Shown here piece after piece: positions 1 to 10,927 of a DNA stretch of 64,000 nucleotides. The stretch spans positions 248,001 to 312,000 of the forward strand of contig CADCXD010000008.1 in NCBI GenBank assembly GCA_902806575.1, written 5' to 3'. The notes under the pieces are model-generated. The model worked only from the letters and a program-made list of their open reading frames with translations, did not search any database and was not told where the DNA came from. The position numbers and the translations under genes were made by a program. How positions within the stretch are numbered: position 1 is the first letter of the stretch; every line of letters starts with the position of its first letter. The stretch comes from Jackrogersella multiformis. Its lineage: Eukaryota > Ascomycota > Sordariomycetes > Xylariales > Hypoxylaceae.

Positions 1-253
1 TGACGCCAAATTTTAACGACTGTCCCAGTACCGTGTTTTGCTCATCGATGTAGCCGTGGATATGGCCGTCGATAATTCCAGGAATTAGGGTATGGCCTGG
101 CTTGGAAATAACAACGGTTGATGTATCAGGGGCGCTCAATTGGCCGTCTGATACTTGCTTGATCAATCCATTCTCTACCAGCACACTGCCAGATACTATT
201 TCATTCTCACCGTCAAATATACGGACATCTTTGATGAGTATTGCTGGAGACAT
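1..253 (-). CDS. Amidohydrolase-family protein, N-terminal part (cut by window edge)
   Basis: The reverse strand is open from an ATG at 253 to the left edge, giving 84 residues. The protein begins MSPAILIKDVRIFDG and later reads GHTLIPGIIDGHIHGY. This is the usual start of the metal-dependent amidohydrolase superfamily (imidazolonepropionase/dihydroorotase-like): a small beta-sandwich strand, then the first barrel strand carrying the HxH metal ligands, here the H-I-H of DGHIHG. The rest of the barrel lies outside the window, so substrate and any secretion signal cannot be judged. There is no signal peptide, so a cytosolic enzyme is expected. The nearest gene, a flavin monooxygenase about 950 bp away, is on the same strand; no functional link is visible. 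Confidence 0.8.
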   Translation of the reverse strand, partial: MSPAILIKDVRIFDGENEIVSGSVLVENGLIKQVSDGQLSAPDTSTVVISKPGHTLIPGIIDGHIHGYIDEQNTVLGQSLKFGV

Positions 254-1209
254 TTTCGATATGTGTCTGGAAAGAGGTGACTGAGTGCGGAATGTATAGT
301 TTATATCGAGGGAGAATATGTTTCAAGAACATGCTCCGGCAGGGTTATATATTGCTGTTATGCATCAAATTCTACGCGCGGTTTGCTGCGGCACAGCACC
401 TATCGGAATCCTGTGCGGACGGTACGGACGTTAGTTATTGTCCGCTCTAGGACGGCTTGAGCACCTAGATGGGATAGTTGTGATCAGGTTAGCAAGGTAG
501 CTTACGTGAGCAAGATGTGTATAGCAAGGAACGATACCGGTATGTATAGGTATGGAAGCCTGGTCCCCCCCCCTTTAATTTACGACTATATGTTAGATTA
601 TATCAATAGATTCTTTTTTTTGACTAGGCCCCATCCCCTTTTAGGTTTATATACCTATACACCGCCTTTTGTGTTTATACTCGCGTTTATACTCGCTCTC
701 CGGCTTTCAGATTTTACACCTTTAAGTTCAGTTCGGCATTCCGACCAAATCGCGATGGGGCTCGGACGCCTACCTACCTAGGTACAGTACCTAACGGACG
801 TTACACAGTTTAGGATATATTAAATGGGCAAAGAGAGGTACCTTACCCCCGTACAAATTTTATATCATGTTTAGGAACACCTAAAATTCTTTTAAGAAAC
901 GTGAAATATGAATTACGTGATGAGGAGATACTATTAGCATCATTATGCTTATAGATCAGGATGTAGAATAGGGGTGTCAGGGGCCCCTTTTCCAAGCAGC
1001 TAGTTAAAACTTACAAGTGGGTCATCTCCCTTGATATTAGAGGTTCTATGTCGCATTGGAATCTCCTCAATTTGTAATATTGAATAGAATTTATGATTAA
1101 TACCATTAAATATTTCCGGCTCCTCACAGAAACCCCAAGAATTGCTACAGTATAATTACCTAGCTCAAACACCCAACTGTCTAACCTGCATGATCCACAG
1201 CGGGCTTCT
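254..1209. other. Intergenic region, no gene seen
   Basis: Upstream region of the amidohydrolase and downstream region of the flavoprotein. It holds AT-rich runs, a TACCTACCTAGGTA palindromic patch near 774-790, and short open frames without coding character. No RNA gene was recognised. Confidence 0.5.
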
Positions 1210-2706
1210 CTATTCTACACACAATCCCTTGGCTATGCTACCCCATTGCGCATCAAGTATGTCAAGCAAGTAAGTGCGCTTGTGATCCCAAAGCCCGCTC
1301 CCGCCGCTTGGGAAGAGCTGGTTGGCGGGCCGGATGTAAGTAGACGAGAGGTTGAACAGGTCCCTCCTCTGCATGCCAGCCGGGTTATCGAGGCGCGGCA
1401 CGGAAACCTGGGCCCGTCGTCGGTTCATCAGCCGGAGCAGCCGCACGAGGTGCTGGGCCGTAACATCGGCGCCGAGGGTCCACGAGGCGTTGGCGTAGCC
1501 CAGCACGAACATCAGGTTGGGCACGTCCTGGATCATGGACCCCCTCCACGTGTACTTCTGAGCGCTGTCGACCTTGTCGCCGTCCACCGAAAGATTGATT
1601 CCGCCCGCGAACTGTAGCTTCAACCCAGTTGCCGCGATGATGATATCGGGACGGACGGTCTTCCCCGATGCGAGCTGTATCTCCGTCGAAGTTACGTTGT
1701 CAATGGTGTCCGTGATGACACCAGCCTTTCCCGAACGCAAGGCCGCGTAGAAGTCCCCTTCGGGACAGACGCAGATTCGCTGCTGCCAAGGGTTGTACCT
1801 GGGATTGAAGTGTGGATTCCAGCTGAGATTCGCCGGGAGCTGTTTCGTGGTGGCCTCTCTCAACAGGCGCTTCACCTCGTCAGGGAAACGCATGCAGTAA
1901 TTGTAGGCCATGGTATCGGAGATGATCATATGTATCCTCCCGAACCACTTCGCCGCGCTCGAAGGCAGGATGATCTGGAAGAATCTTACCAGGAGGCTCT
2001 CTTTCCTCACCATAGGCCGCGTGACGATGTAAGTCGGACTCCTCTGCAACATGGTGACGAGTTTCGCCTTCTCGGCTATCGAAGGTATCAAAGTGACAGC
2101 CGTGGCGCCGCTTCCTATAACGACTACATCTTTTCCCGAATAGTCTAACTCTTTTGGCCAAAACTGCGGATAGATTACCAGACCGTCGAAGTTGTGTAGT
2201 CCGGGAATTGTGGGTTCTAGGGGTTGCTCATAATCATAGTATCCTGTTCCAAGGATTATGAATTTCGCACGATATATTTGCGTTTTCTCGTGACCGCCTG
2301 CTACGGTGAGAGTCCAGGACTTGTATGCCGTGCTCCAGTCCGCTGAAAGGACTCTCTTTTTAAACTGAATATGTTTATCGATTCCGAAGGTTTCTGTAGA
2401 CTTTTGCATGTAGGCAAGGATCTGATCGCCGGTGCCTAATCTTTCGGGCCTCGTCCACGGGTTCCACGAAAACCCGAATGTTCCCATATCGGAATCAGAC
2501 CGTACCCCAGGGTACCGGAAGAGGTCCCATGTGCCACCGATTCGGTCCCGCCCCTCTAAGATTGTAAACGAAGTGCCGGGAAGTTGAGTATGAAGGTAGT
2601 ATGCTGTGTTAATACCGGATATTCCTGCTCCCACAATGATTACATCGAAGTCGGCGGATAAAGGGGAACCCCCGTGTGCTTCTTGTGAGTCTTTCATATC
2701 TTTCAT
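1210..2706 (-). CDS. Baeyer-Villiger-type flavin monooxygenase with altered fingerprint
   Basis: A single-exon 498-residue protein. It has an FAD-binding GAGISG at residues 26-31, the strongly BVMO-like block GGTWDLFRYPGVRSDSDM at about 57-74, and a second dinucleotide motif GSGATAV near 198 for NADPH. An ATG-type motif (AATGL) lies near the C-terminus. The layout and length match the EtaA-like branch of flavin-binding monooxygenases, which insert oxygen next to ketones using NADPH and O2. The BVMO fingerprint FxGxxxHxxxWP is present at 173-184 but reads FDGLVIYPQFWP, so the usual His is Tyr. Activity as a true BVMO is therefore uncertain. There is no signal peptide; a cytosolic enzyme is likely. 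The first Met was chosen; a second Met three codons later (MKDMKD) is an equally possible start. The substrate is unknown, and no biosynthetic cluster surrounds it. Confidence 0.85.
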   Translation of the reverse strand: MKDMKDSQEAHGGSPLSADFDVIIVGAGISGINTAYYLHTQLPGTSFTILEGRDRIGGTWDLFRYPGVRSDSDMGTFGFSWNPWTRPERLGTGDQILAYMQKSTETFGIDKHIQFKKRVLSADWSTAYKSWTLTVAGGHEKTQIYRAKFIILGTGYYDYEQPLEPTIPGLHNFDGLVIYPQFWPKELDYSGKDVVVIGSGATAVTLIPSIAEKAKLVTMLQRSPTYIVTRPMVRKESLLVRFFQIILPSSAAKWFGRIHMIISDTMAYNYCMRFPDEVKRLLREATTKQLPANLSWNPHFNPRYNPWQQRICVCPEGDFYAALRSGKAGVITDTIDNVTSTEIQLASGKTVRPDIIIAATGLKLQFAGGINLSVDGDKVDSAQKYTWRGSMIQDVPNLMFVLGYANASWTLGADVTAQHLVRLLRLMNRRRAQVSVPRLDNPAGMQRRDLFNLSSTYIRPANQLFPSGGSGLWDHKRTYLLDILDAQWGSIAKGLCVE

Positions 2707-3601
2707 ATCGCTACAAGACTAATTGGCTCGTTAATTTGAAGCATAATAGACTCAATGGAAGACAAGACTAACTACCTAGGTACCTAGGTAGATACTCAAA
2801 TATTCTAGATTTGAGAAGGAACCGAAGAATTCCTATTAATAGGTAAGCTTGAGTTCAACATACCTTAGGTACCTACCTGGTAATAAAGTCAAATATCTTG
2901 CTATGAAACGGTCCATTATGAGTCTCTGCCAGGATCCTCTCGTTCCGGGGTAGATCTAAAACAACGCTATAGAAGCAATGTCAGCGGGATCTCAGGGGTC
3001 AATGTTACATTCCGACGAGATGACGCCTTCCTGTCTGACTTGACTCGCCAATTAAAATCACCACAACAACTTACGGCGAAGCTACGCACCAGTAAGGGAT
3101 GCAAATAGTACCACATTCCAACCAGAATTGTCACATTATGGTACATGAGGGATGTTGTCACCTCCCGACCTAGAACCGTTATGCATATTTCGTATAGCAT
3201 TCAAGCCATATTAACTTTCATCGCCAGAAGCATTGACCATTTTTGCAATCCACCTGTCTGGCTAAGGGGAGACCAGAACCACATAGATGGGTCTGTGATG
3301 TTGTATTTCTGAGGGTTGGTTTACGATTATGTAAGCTGGAGGGTTTAATAAAAGAGTCCTAGAGGTACATAGATACTTAAAAAGAGAATGTACTACCAGT
3401 AGGGATCTACCAGTAAATGAGTGCGCACAGACCACGTGGAATTAGAAACCCGATAAGCCCCTCCTCCATTAAATTGAACCCCTCCAAATTCGATAAGGAA
3501 AAAAACCCTTGGGTGGAAAATGCGACAAGACACAAGGCATCATCCTGATCAAAACTCTCAACACTTCAAGAATATAATACGATAAGAGTCCAAGGTGCAA
3601 T
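2707..3601. other. Intergenic region between divergent genes
   Basis: Shared upstream region of the flavoprotein (minus) and TSR4 (plus). It contains nested CCTAGGTACCTAGG palindromes at about 2775-2793 and again near 2862-2880. No coding sequence is supported. Confidence 0.5.
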
Positions 3602-5049
3602 ATGGCACCATACGATAGCGACTCGTCCGCCGGCGAAGAAGACGAGTTCACCGAGACCAACGTGCTCCTCGGATATGCGTCCAAGGACCCCGGCGACGAG
3701 ACAATAAGCCGTCTAGGCGGTCGTCCAGTATGCGATAACCTCTATGCCTTCAATCTTGCTACGCTGTAGTTGATATTCGCTACTGACCCTCGAGTCCTGT
3801 ATAGGAATGGCTCGACGCAAGCAACCCGCCGTCGGCAGCCCTCGCGCGGTGCAAGATATGCAAGGATCTGATGGTCCTGCTACTGCAGCTCGACGGGGAG
3901 CTACCCGATCGCTTCCCCGGTCACGAGAGGCGGCTCTACGTCTTCTCGTGCCGGCGCAAGACCTGTCGCCGGAGGGAGGGCAGCATTCGAGCTCTGCGCG
4001 GTGTGCGGATAGCCCCTGGTAGCACGACAGAGACGGCGACGAAGAAGGATAAGAAAGAGGACAAGGCAAAGTCGCAGGAGGTAGAAACCACAAAACCGCA
4101 ACCGCCGTCCAACCTAGGCGAGACGCTCTTCGGCACCAAGACCATGGGGTCTCCGTCAGGGTCCGCTAACCCGTTTTCTACCACCACCGCTACTCCGTTC
4201 GCGAGCAGCAATCCGTTCGCAAGCGCTGCCGGGAACCCGTTTAGTAGTCCCTCCTCGCCGCCGCCCGCTGAATCCAAACCCGAGGCCCCTATACCATCCG
4301 CAACCACAACCACAACAACAACCGCAGATGAGATCAAAGCCCTACCCAAGACCTTCGCAGAAACCCTCTCCCTAAACAACCACCCGTCACAACCTCCCGC
4401 ACAAACTTCCCCACCGGAGCCCTGGCCCACCGACGCAAGCCAACCAGCCCCGTACCCCATCTCGTACCTCTCGGACGCCGAATACGAGACGCTGGACCCG
4501 TCGCCCGCGCCGGCGATCCCGCAGAACGCGCGCGTGGACGCCGACGCCGACTCCGGCGGCAAGGGCAAGGAGGACCGCGAGGTGTTCGAGTCGGCCATGG
4601 ACGCGGCCTTCCAGCGGTTCGCCGACCGGCTCTCGCAGAACCCGGAGCAGGCCATCCGGTACGAGTTCGGCGGGCAGCCGCTGCTGTACAGCAAGACCGA
4701 CGCCGTGGGCCGGCTGTTCTCGCCCTCTACATCCACCTTCACCTCCAACCACAGCGCGGGCAACGGGGTATCTATAGATACGGTAGCAGCAGCGGGAGCG
4801 GGAGCAGGAGCAGGCCCCCCGCGCTGCGCCAACTGCGGCGCCCCGCGCGCCTTCGAGGCGCAGCTGACGCCGCGCGCCATCGCCGAGCTGGAGGCCGAGG
4901 AGCTGTCGCTCGAGGGCATGGACTGGGGCACCGTCGTCGTCGCCGTGTGCGCCCGTGACTGCCAGGCCCCGGGCGTGCGCGCCGGCGACGCTGGATACCT
5001 CGAGGAGTGGGCTGGCGTGCAGTGGGAGGAGGTCGGCGGGAAGAGGTGA
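3602..5049 (+). CDS. TSR4: PDCD2/Tsr4-family ribosomal protein S2 chaperone
   Basis: Two exons, 3602-3727 and 3805-5049, with a 77-nt intron (GTATGC donor, CTGAC branch site, ATAG acceptor), giving 456 residues. Exon 1 encodes an acidic start and TNVLLGYASKDPGDE. Exon 2 opens EWLDASNPP and leads into the zinc-ribbon cysteines CKIC (58-61) and FSCRRKTC. A low-complexity S/T/P-rich linker follows. The C-terminal PDCD2_C domain has RYEFGGQPLLYS and a second Cys cluster, CANCGAP and CARDC. In yeast, Tsr4 binds nascent Rps2 (uS5) in the cytosol and is needed for 40S assembly; PDCD2 does the same in animals. The N-terminal exon is needed for the family motif, which is why the start at 3602 is preferred over the ATG inside exon 2. 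Several long frames on the other strand are shadows of its GC-rich repeats. Confidence 0.92.
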
Positions 5050-5787
5050 TGAAAGATGGAAATGAAGACAGACATATAGAGATGGGTAAGGGCTGGTGCA
5101 GATACCTGGGTGAGATAAGGGGTGTAGGTGCCTAGGCATATATGCTGGGGTTTTCTGGCATGGGGTGAGGTAGGGAAAATAGAAAGAGAACGGAAAGGGG
5201 GAAAAGGAAAAAGGAAAAAGGGAAATGAGGAGTAAGAGAGTTGAAAGTGAACGAATGGATACCTACAGATTATTTCAATTGTTTATATCAAGGTGGCGAA
5301 GATTTAAGCAATACGTCCCCAACATTAGGCGGTAATACCATCTTGCCAGCTAGACAATTAAATCAAGTAGTAAAATACGGGGAATAGACCGACTACGTAT
5401 TTACTTAACCCGAGACCAAGGGTAGTCATATACCGAATCCCAAGCCATCCCTTCTCACCTCAGTCAAGACTCAAATCAAGAACACCCACAAATTACATAG
5501 ACACATACACAGTAAACACATCAAGTCAATTCAGATCGTGATTTTTATTCATTTCCGACCTCGCGTGACCGCCTATGTGTCGACGACTACCTAGCACATC
5601 GTATCCCTCAAGCCAAGTCCGGAATCGCCGAACTGTCACCCGTAACGCCTAGGACGTGTTGTTCGTCCTTTTCCCAATGCTGCTTGCTTGCTTGCTGGTT
5701 TGTAGATCCGCCGACCTACCCGTGTTCTGTCACAACTACCCCATACTCCTAGACGCGGAGAAACGCGAGACTGACGGACAGAGTTGA
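5050..5787. other. Convergent intergenic region
   Basis: The 3' regions of TSR4 (plus) and eIF3k (minus). A purine-rich run of GGAAA-type repeats lies at about 5160-5240. No gene is seen. Confidence 0.5.
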
Positions 5788-6777
5788 TTATACGGTCTCC
5801 TCCCAGGCGCGGCGGATGACCCTGGAGAACATGTCGACGTTGACGTCCTCGCGGACCTCGCTCTTCTTAGCCTCGTTCTCGGGGTTCCTGGGGATGGTGA
5901 CGAGGGCGCCGGCGTCGTCGACCTTCCAGCCGGCGGTGTCGGTGACGAACTTCAGGGCGGCCTGGCCCTCGAGGCCGAGCCACTGCTCCAGCACGGACAG
6001 CTCGATCTCGCGGTAGGCGTGGCTGACGAGGGTGGCGATGCGGACGCGGATCAGCTCCTCGAAGCCGTCGATGTCGGTGGTTAGGTCGGCGTACAGGTCG
6101 TCGGAGTCGAGCGTGGCCCAGAAGCGCGCGTACTGCGACCCCTGCAGCTGGTTGTTGAGCTCGCGCAGCTTGGAGATGGCCTCGGGCAGCTCGGCGCGCG
6201 GGTTCGCCGCCATCAGGTGCGGCGGGATCAGGTGCAGCGCCAGCGAGAACTGCGGCGACGGGAAGCACGTCAGAGCCTTAACCAGGGTGTTCGTAATGAC
6301 TTCGTCCTTGACGCGGTCCGGGTTCAGCTGGTATCTGTTGTGGTTTTCGAGCACGGTTAGCCTAGACTGACTTCGTACTTTCGAGTGCAATCATGAACGA
6401 GCAAAGGCAAGAAGAAGTCAACTTGGAGGTCAGATAGAAGTAAGATAACATCAGCACGGCTCAGGTTCGTTGAACCCGCGGCCGCTGATCAGGTAATAGG
6501 AAACGTGTAAAAATAAATCATCGTTCCAACCAACGAAGACACAGATATAGACATATGACATATATATATAAACATAATGATATATCCTATTTCAAAGCCA
6601 AGTCAATACTTACAGCTTCAATAACGTCCGGTTGGCATTGGAATCGGTATATCTGTTCTCGCACTGGTGGCGCAGGTAATCTTCGAGGTTACCGACGGCC
6701 TCTGGGTTGTATCGCTCTAGGCCGTTGATTATGTTGGTGACGTCCTCGGGACGCTCTTGTGGGTCTTCGGAATCCAT
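5788..6777 (-). CDS. eif3k: Eukaryotic translation initiation factor 3 subunit K
   Basis: Two exons on the minus strand, 6777-6614 and 6334-5788, joined across a 279-nt intron (GTAAGT donor, CAACAG acceptor), giving 236 residues, the normal eIF3k length. Exon 1 encodes MDSEDPQERPEDV and ends in RTLLKL. Exon 2 continues YQLNPDRVKDEVITN, then the PCI/winged-helix-like CSN8/PSMD8 region (ALTCFPSPQFSLALHLIPP, SQYARFW). eIF3k binds eIF3l and sits at the periphery of the eIF3 complex that recruits mRNA to the 40S subunit. It is absent in budding yeast but kept in filamentous fungi. Frame and phase close exactly across the junction (711 coding nt with stop). The frame reading upstream from 6390 is intron read-through, not a longer protein. 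Confidence 0.93.
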
Positions 6778-7286
6778 CTTGTAAGTTGCTCGCGAGGGAG
6801 TTCGAAGCGAGTCTTTTCACGATGGTCGAAGTTCGAAAGGGAAGAGAAAAGGGTCGAAATTTGGTGGGGCGTCGATGAAGTTGATGAAGTTTTGGATTTG
6901 TGCGGTGTGCGCGCTAATCTATAAAGGGTTAGGCGTATTCATTTATGCCTGGTACTATATTTCAACCCCACCTAGACATTCATTTGCATATAAGCCATCT
7001 TATTAAGTTACACAAGGTAGGTACTTGGGAACCTAAAGATTGAGATACTCTTTTAAGTACAACCTTCGAACATTCAAGGTAAACATAAATTCCACATTAT
7101 CAACCAAAAGTATAAATCGAAACCATAATAAACATCCAAGTCCATTATAATTTAGCCATTTTATTTATTTTTATACTACGTACTGGTATCTCTACGCCTC
7201 CGAAATCACCTTTACTTTCTACCGACTCCCAAAGTCCTCACCCAGTCCCATATCCCAATGATAATACTCTAATAAACCTGTGTCAT
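6778..7286. other. Intergenic region upstream of eIF3k
   Basis: The 5' region of eIF3k and 3' region of the phosphoglycerate mutase gene, both on the minus strand. AT-rich, with one GGTAGGTACTT patch near 7016. No further gene is seen. Confidence 0.45.
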
Positions 7287-9086
7287 CTATTCAACGACCA
7301 GAAGACTGGAGCCGGTCATCTCCTCAGGAATCGGTAGACCCATAACCGTCAGGATGGTAGGGGCGACATCTCCCAGGACGCCATCGGTCTTCTTCAACGA
7401 CCAACCCTTAGGCGCGTTGTCCATGATGAAGGGGACCTTGTTAGTAGTGTGAGAAGTCTTAGGCTTTCCATCGGGGAACTTCATCTCTTCGGCGTTGCCG
7501 TGGTCGGCAGTGATGAAGAGGATGTAACCCTCCTTCTTGCAAGCGTCACGGATGAGACCGATAGCCTTGTCGGTAGCTTCGCATCCAACAATGGCGGCCT
7601 CGTACACACCGGTGTGGCCCACCATATCCGGAGGAGCGAAGTTGTTCATCACGAACGGGAACTCCTGCTCGGCCAATCTCTTGCAGACCTGCTTTGCGAC
7701 GCCATCGGCGCTCATTTCGGGGGCCTTGTCGTACGTCGCGACGCTCTTGTTGGAAGGCACCAGATCTTGAGATTCGTCCCGGGTTTCCAGAGCGAAGGCT
7801 TTCTCTACGCCACCGTTAAAGAAAAACGTGACGTGGGCGTACTTCTCCGTCTCGGCGATGTGGACCTGTTTGACATTTTGCTTGCCTAGCCATTCTGCCA
7901 ACACGTTACCCATACGTTGAGGCTCAAAGGCAATCTCGAAGGGGTAGTCGGCCTTGTATTGCGTCATGGTAACGAGGTTAATCTTGGGGTAGGGGAAGTC
8001 AGGCCTAGGTGAGCGATCGACATCTCCGAGAAGCTGAGTGATCTGCCGGACACGATCGGACCGGTAGTTGAAGAAGAAGACCTCGTCGCCGTCCTTGATC
8101 CTGGCATCTTGACCGCCGACAATGATGGGCTTGAGGAACTCGTCATTCTCGCCCTTCTCATACCGCTCCTTGACGGTCTGGACCGGGTCCGAGCTCTCCT
8201 CTCCCTCGCCCAGAATCATACCCTTCAAGGCAAGCTCGACTCTCTCCCAACGCTTGTCTCGGTCCATAGCGTAGTATCGACCAACAACAGTAGCGATCTC
8301 ACCAATGCCGATCTCCTTCGCCGTCTCAACGAGCTCCTGCATGTAGCCGACTCCAGACTTGGGGTCGGTATCACGGCCGTCGCCAAAGAAGTGAATGTAG
8401 ACCTTGGGAACTCCAGCAGCCTTGGCGGCTTTTAAGAGAGCGTACAGGTGAGTTTGTTTCGAGTGCTGGAATATCAAGTTAGCACCAAGACTTGAAGGAA
8501 CGTAGTTTTCAAATTAGTTCAGCTTACCACACCACCGTGGGAAACGAGACCACACAGGTGAAGTCTACCAGTCCCGTTCTTAGCTCTGTTTATGACGTTC
8601 TTGATAACCTCGTTACTGGCGAGTTCCCCCTTCTTGATAGTCAAGTCGATTCGGACGACATCTTGCCATACGACTCTTCCAGCTCCAATATTCAAGTGAC
8701 CGACTTCCGAGTTACCCATCAGTCCCTCGGGAAGCCCAACAGCGAGAGAGGAAGCTGCTAGCTCGGTGAACCCGGTTGCGCTTTTTGACAGTTCATCCAT
8801 GACGGGGGTCTTGGCGGCAGCGATGGCATCGCCATTCTTAGGAGATTCGTCTGACGGGATACCCCATCCGTCAATCACGACTGTAAGATCGCAAGGCGTA
8901 AAAGATTAGCCAGCCAATCTCGAGATATATGAGGATGTAGCAAGCAAAAACGAAGTAATCAGGCTGTCTAGCTCTAGATATCTGAATACTGGATATCTGA
9001 AGAGGATAGGCAAGAGAGGCAAGAGAGGCGGAAGAAACAGGAGGATTAGACATACTCAAACAGGCCTTTTGCTTTGTTGTAGTCAT
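7287..9086 (-). CDS. gpmI: 2,3-bisphosphoglycerate-independent phosphoglycerate mutase
   Basis: Three exons on the minus strand: 9086-9056 (31 nt), 8880-8528 and 8465-7287, giving 520 residues, the usual size. Exon 1 encodes MTTTKQKACL, and exon 2 restores the family start IVIDGWGIPS. The catalytic serine lies in GLMGNSEVGH (Ser about 68). Metal and substrate blocks follow: DGRDTDPKSG, RYYAMDRDKRWER, YRSDR, and the C-terminal TADHGNAE. The enzyme interconverts 3- and 2-phosphoglycerate in cytosolic glycolysis and gluconeogenesis using two Mn ions, without the bisphosphate cofactor; filamentous fungi use this type. All phases close. The tiny first exon followed by a 175-nt intron explains why the long frame seems to start at an internal MIDGWG. 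Confidence 0.96.
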
Positions 9087-9971
9087 TCTTGCTTTTGATA
9101 ATTATATATTCTTCTCTACTGAAAGGGATCTATTCGAATAATAGGGGAGCTTAGGAAGAAGAAAAAGAATGGAAATGTTGAGTGATTTTCTGCGGACGCA
9201 ATGGCCTTGGGAGTTGAAGTGTTGAGATGTTTCGCATGATGGTGGGCTGCTATGGATTATCACCTATTATTTATCGCCTATTTATCACCTATGGATTATC
9301 ATTATCACCTGTGGTGGGGAATAATCCGCCTATCGATAGCACTGTAATTATTCCCCTCAGATCTATATTTCGTATATATATTTTATGTACCTATATAGGT
9401 AGTTTAATTCTACTTATTTTAATTATTATCGATATTGAATTAATATACTAAATAAGGACCTCTATAAGAAGTCATAAAATGGGCTTCAAATGTCACTTTA
9501 CAATGCATTATTTATTCCAAGTTGAATTAATGCTTATGAAATGTCCGGATAACCCCCACCTTTTCTACTGACGTCAATGCACGACGGAGTGACCCGCTCC
9601 AAAGCTCCGTCGCAATGGAACTCCACAACCCTGCCAGCTTCTACCTAGGTAGCTTCTTTCTTCTCTGTACAAAGTACTGATGTACAACAACCTACAATCG
9701 AATCACCATCGACGATATTATTTACCTACGCTACCTTCCGGGGCTTCTAGCTCTATTAATAACTTTGAGGTTGCATTTAGCTCTAGGTACCCGCTCCCGC
9801 CATCAAGGTTCGCGTTCACGTCAAGGAACATCCGCGTAAGACACGTTTTACCACCGAATCGAATCGAATCACGACCTCTGCATACTTACCAGTCCGACTA
9901 ACCACACTTTCGACTTTCGATTCCGTGAATAGAACAGAGACATCGTATCAAACACCAACATCACATCCACA
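9087..9971. other. Divergent intergenic region
   Basis: Shared upstream region of the mutase (minus) and MED9 (plus). A tract of repeated GGATTATCA/TTATCACCT units lies at about 9250-9310, and CTACCTAGGTAGC near 9642. No gene is supported. Confidence 0.5.
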
Positions 9972-10526
9972 ATGCCATCAACAACCACCCCAGCGCCAAC
10001 CCCGAGAAACCTCCCCCTGGCCATGCCCGACGGCCTCAACCCGGACACGCTGGACACGCTGACGGAGCTGGCGGTGCTCCTCAACCGGCTGCGCATGCCC
10101 AGCGGGCCAACCACAGGCACGACTCCGCTCCCCGCCGCGGGATCCACGCCCTCGCAATCGCAATCCCACTCCCAATCCCACTCCCACCCAGCACCGGCGC
10201 CCACCTCGCAGCCGCCGGCATCCTCGGGGCTCTCGCACACGCACCCGCAGACGGCGAACGGGGCGACGACGACGACGAACACGGGCGAGCTGTCGCTGAA
10301 GGAGATCGCGCCGGCCGCCGACGTGCTGAAGCACCGGTTCCAGCGCGCCCGCGCCCTCGTGCGCTCGCTGCCCGACGTCGCCCGCGGCCCCGCCGACCAG
10401 GAGGCCGAGATCGCCGCGCTCGAGGCCCGGCTCGCCGCCCAGCGGGACATGCTGGCCCGCCTGAGGGACATGGGCGCGCGGCTGGCTGTTACCTCGTTGC
10501 AGGAGGAGAGCATGGTTGTTGATTGA
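9972..10526 (+). CDS. MED9: RNA polymerase II Mediator complex subunit 9
   Basis: A single exon of 184 residues. Residues about 17-35 form a helix (LNPDTLDTLTELAVLLNRL). A low-complexity linker of S/Q/H/P repeats (SQSQSHSQSHSH) follows. The C-terminal Med9 (CSE2) domain at about 112-175 reads LSLKEIAPAADVLKHRFQRA and then a coiled coil with alternating E/R. This matches Pezizomycotina Med9, a middle-module Mediator subunit bridging activators and Pol II in the nucleus. The domain is short and coiled-coil rich, so identification rests on the LSLKEI..AAD.LKHR.Q.AR pattern followed by the LPD motif and helix. The linker is unusually GC-rich. Confidence 0.82.
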   Translation: MPSTTTPAPTPRNLPLAMPDGLNPDTLDTLTELAVLLNRLRMPSGPTTGTTPLPAAGSTPSQSQSHSQSHSHPAPAPTSQPPASSGLSHTHPQTANGATTTTNTGELSLKEIAPAADVLKHRFQRARALVRSLPDVARGPADQEAEIAALEARLAAQRDMLARLRDMGARLAVTSLQEESMVVD

Positions 10527-10927
10527 TCGGTTGATCGGTGGACTAGGTGATTGGTGCTAGGGGATTCTTGGTCCTTGGAACAGAGGGGGTGAGGGAGGGA
10601 GGGGTGATGGAGTGAGATGGGGAGACGAATATCCCTTGGACATACGGCGAAGAAAAGTGCCATTGTACATGCGCATTCGCATTCACATGATGGAGTTACG
10701 GCGTTCGGACTACGATACCATAAGGAAACCCTAGGAAACATTGCATAGGAGTAAAGGTTCGTCATTGACATGTATGTATTTATGTACTCCTGGAATTCGA
10801 TCCCATTCGGCATTATGGAATAAAGAAACCACCGTTAAACCTAACGCCATGCTAACCCCCTTGCTTGTGCCTCGGACCCCAAATCAGACTGACAGTATGG
10901 AAATCGACTGCAATTACACGTGTATCG
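10527..10927. other. Convergent 3' region between MED9 and TBCC
   Basis: About 400 bp of 3' flanking sequence of two convergent genes. No gene is seen. Confidence 0.45.

Noticed and set aside
3936..5139. Long minus-strand open frames of 379 and 250 residues across TSR4
   Set aside because: Shadows of the GC-rich exon 2 of TSR4; compositions are Ser/Ala/Arg low-complexity and no family motif is seen, while the plus strand encodes a clear PDCD2 domain.
9869..10813. Minus-strand 314-residue frame across MED9
   Set aside because: Antisense of the GC-rich MED9 linker; no domain, and it spans a 5'-UTR and coding exon of the recognised gene.
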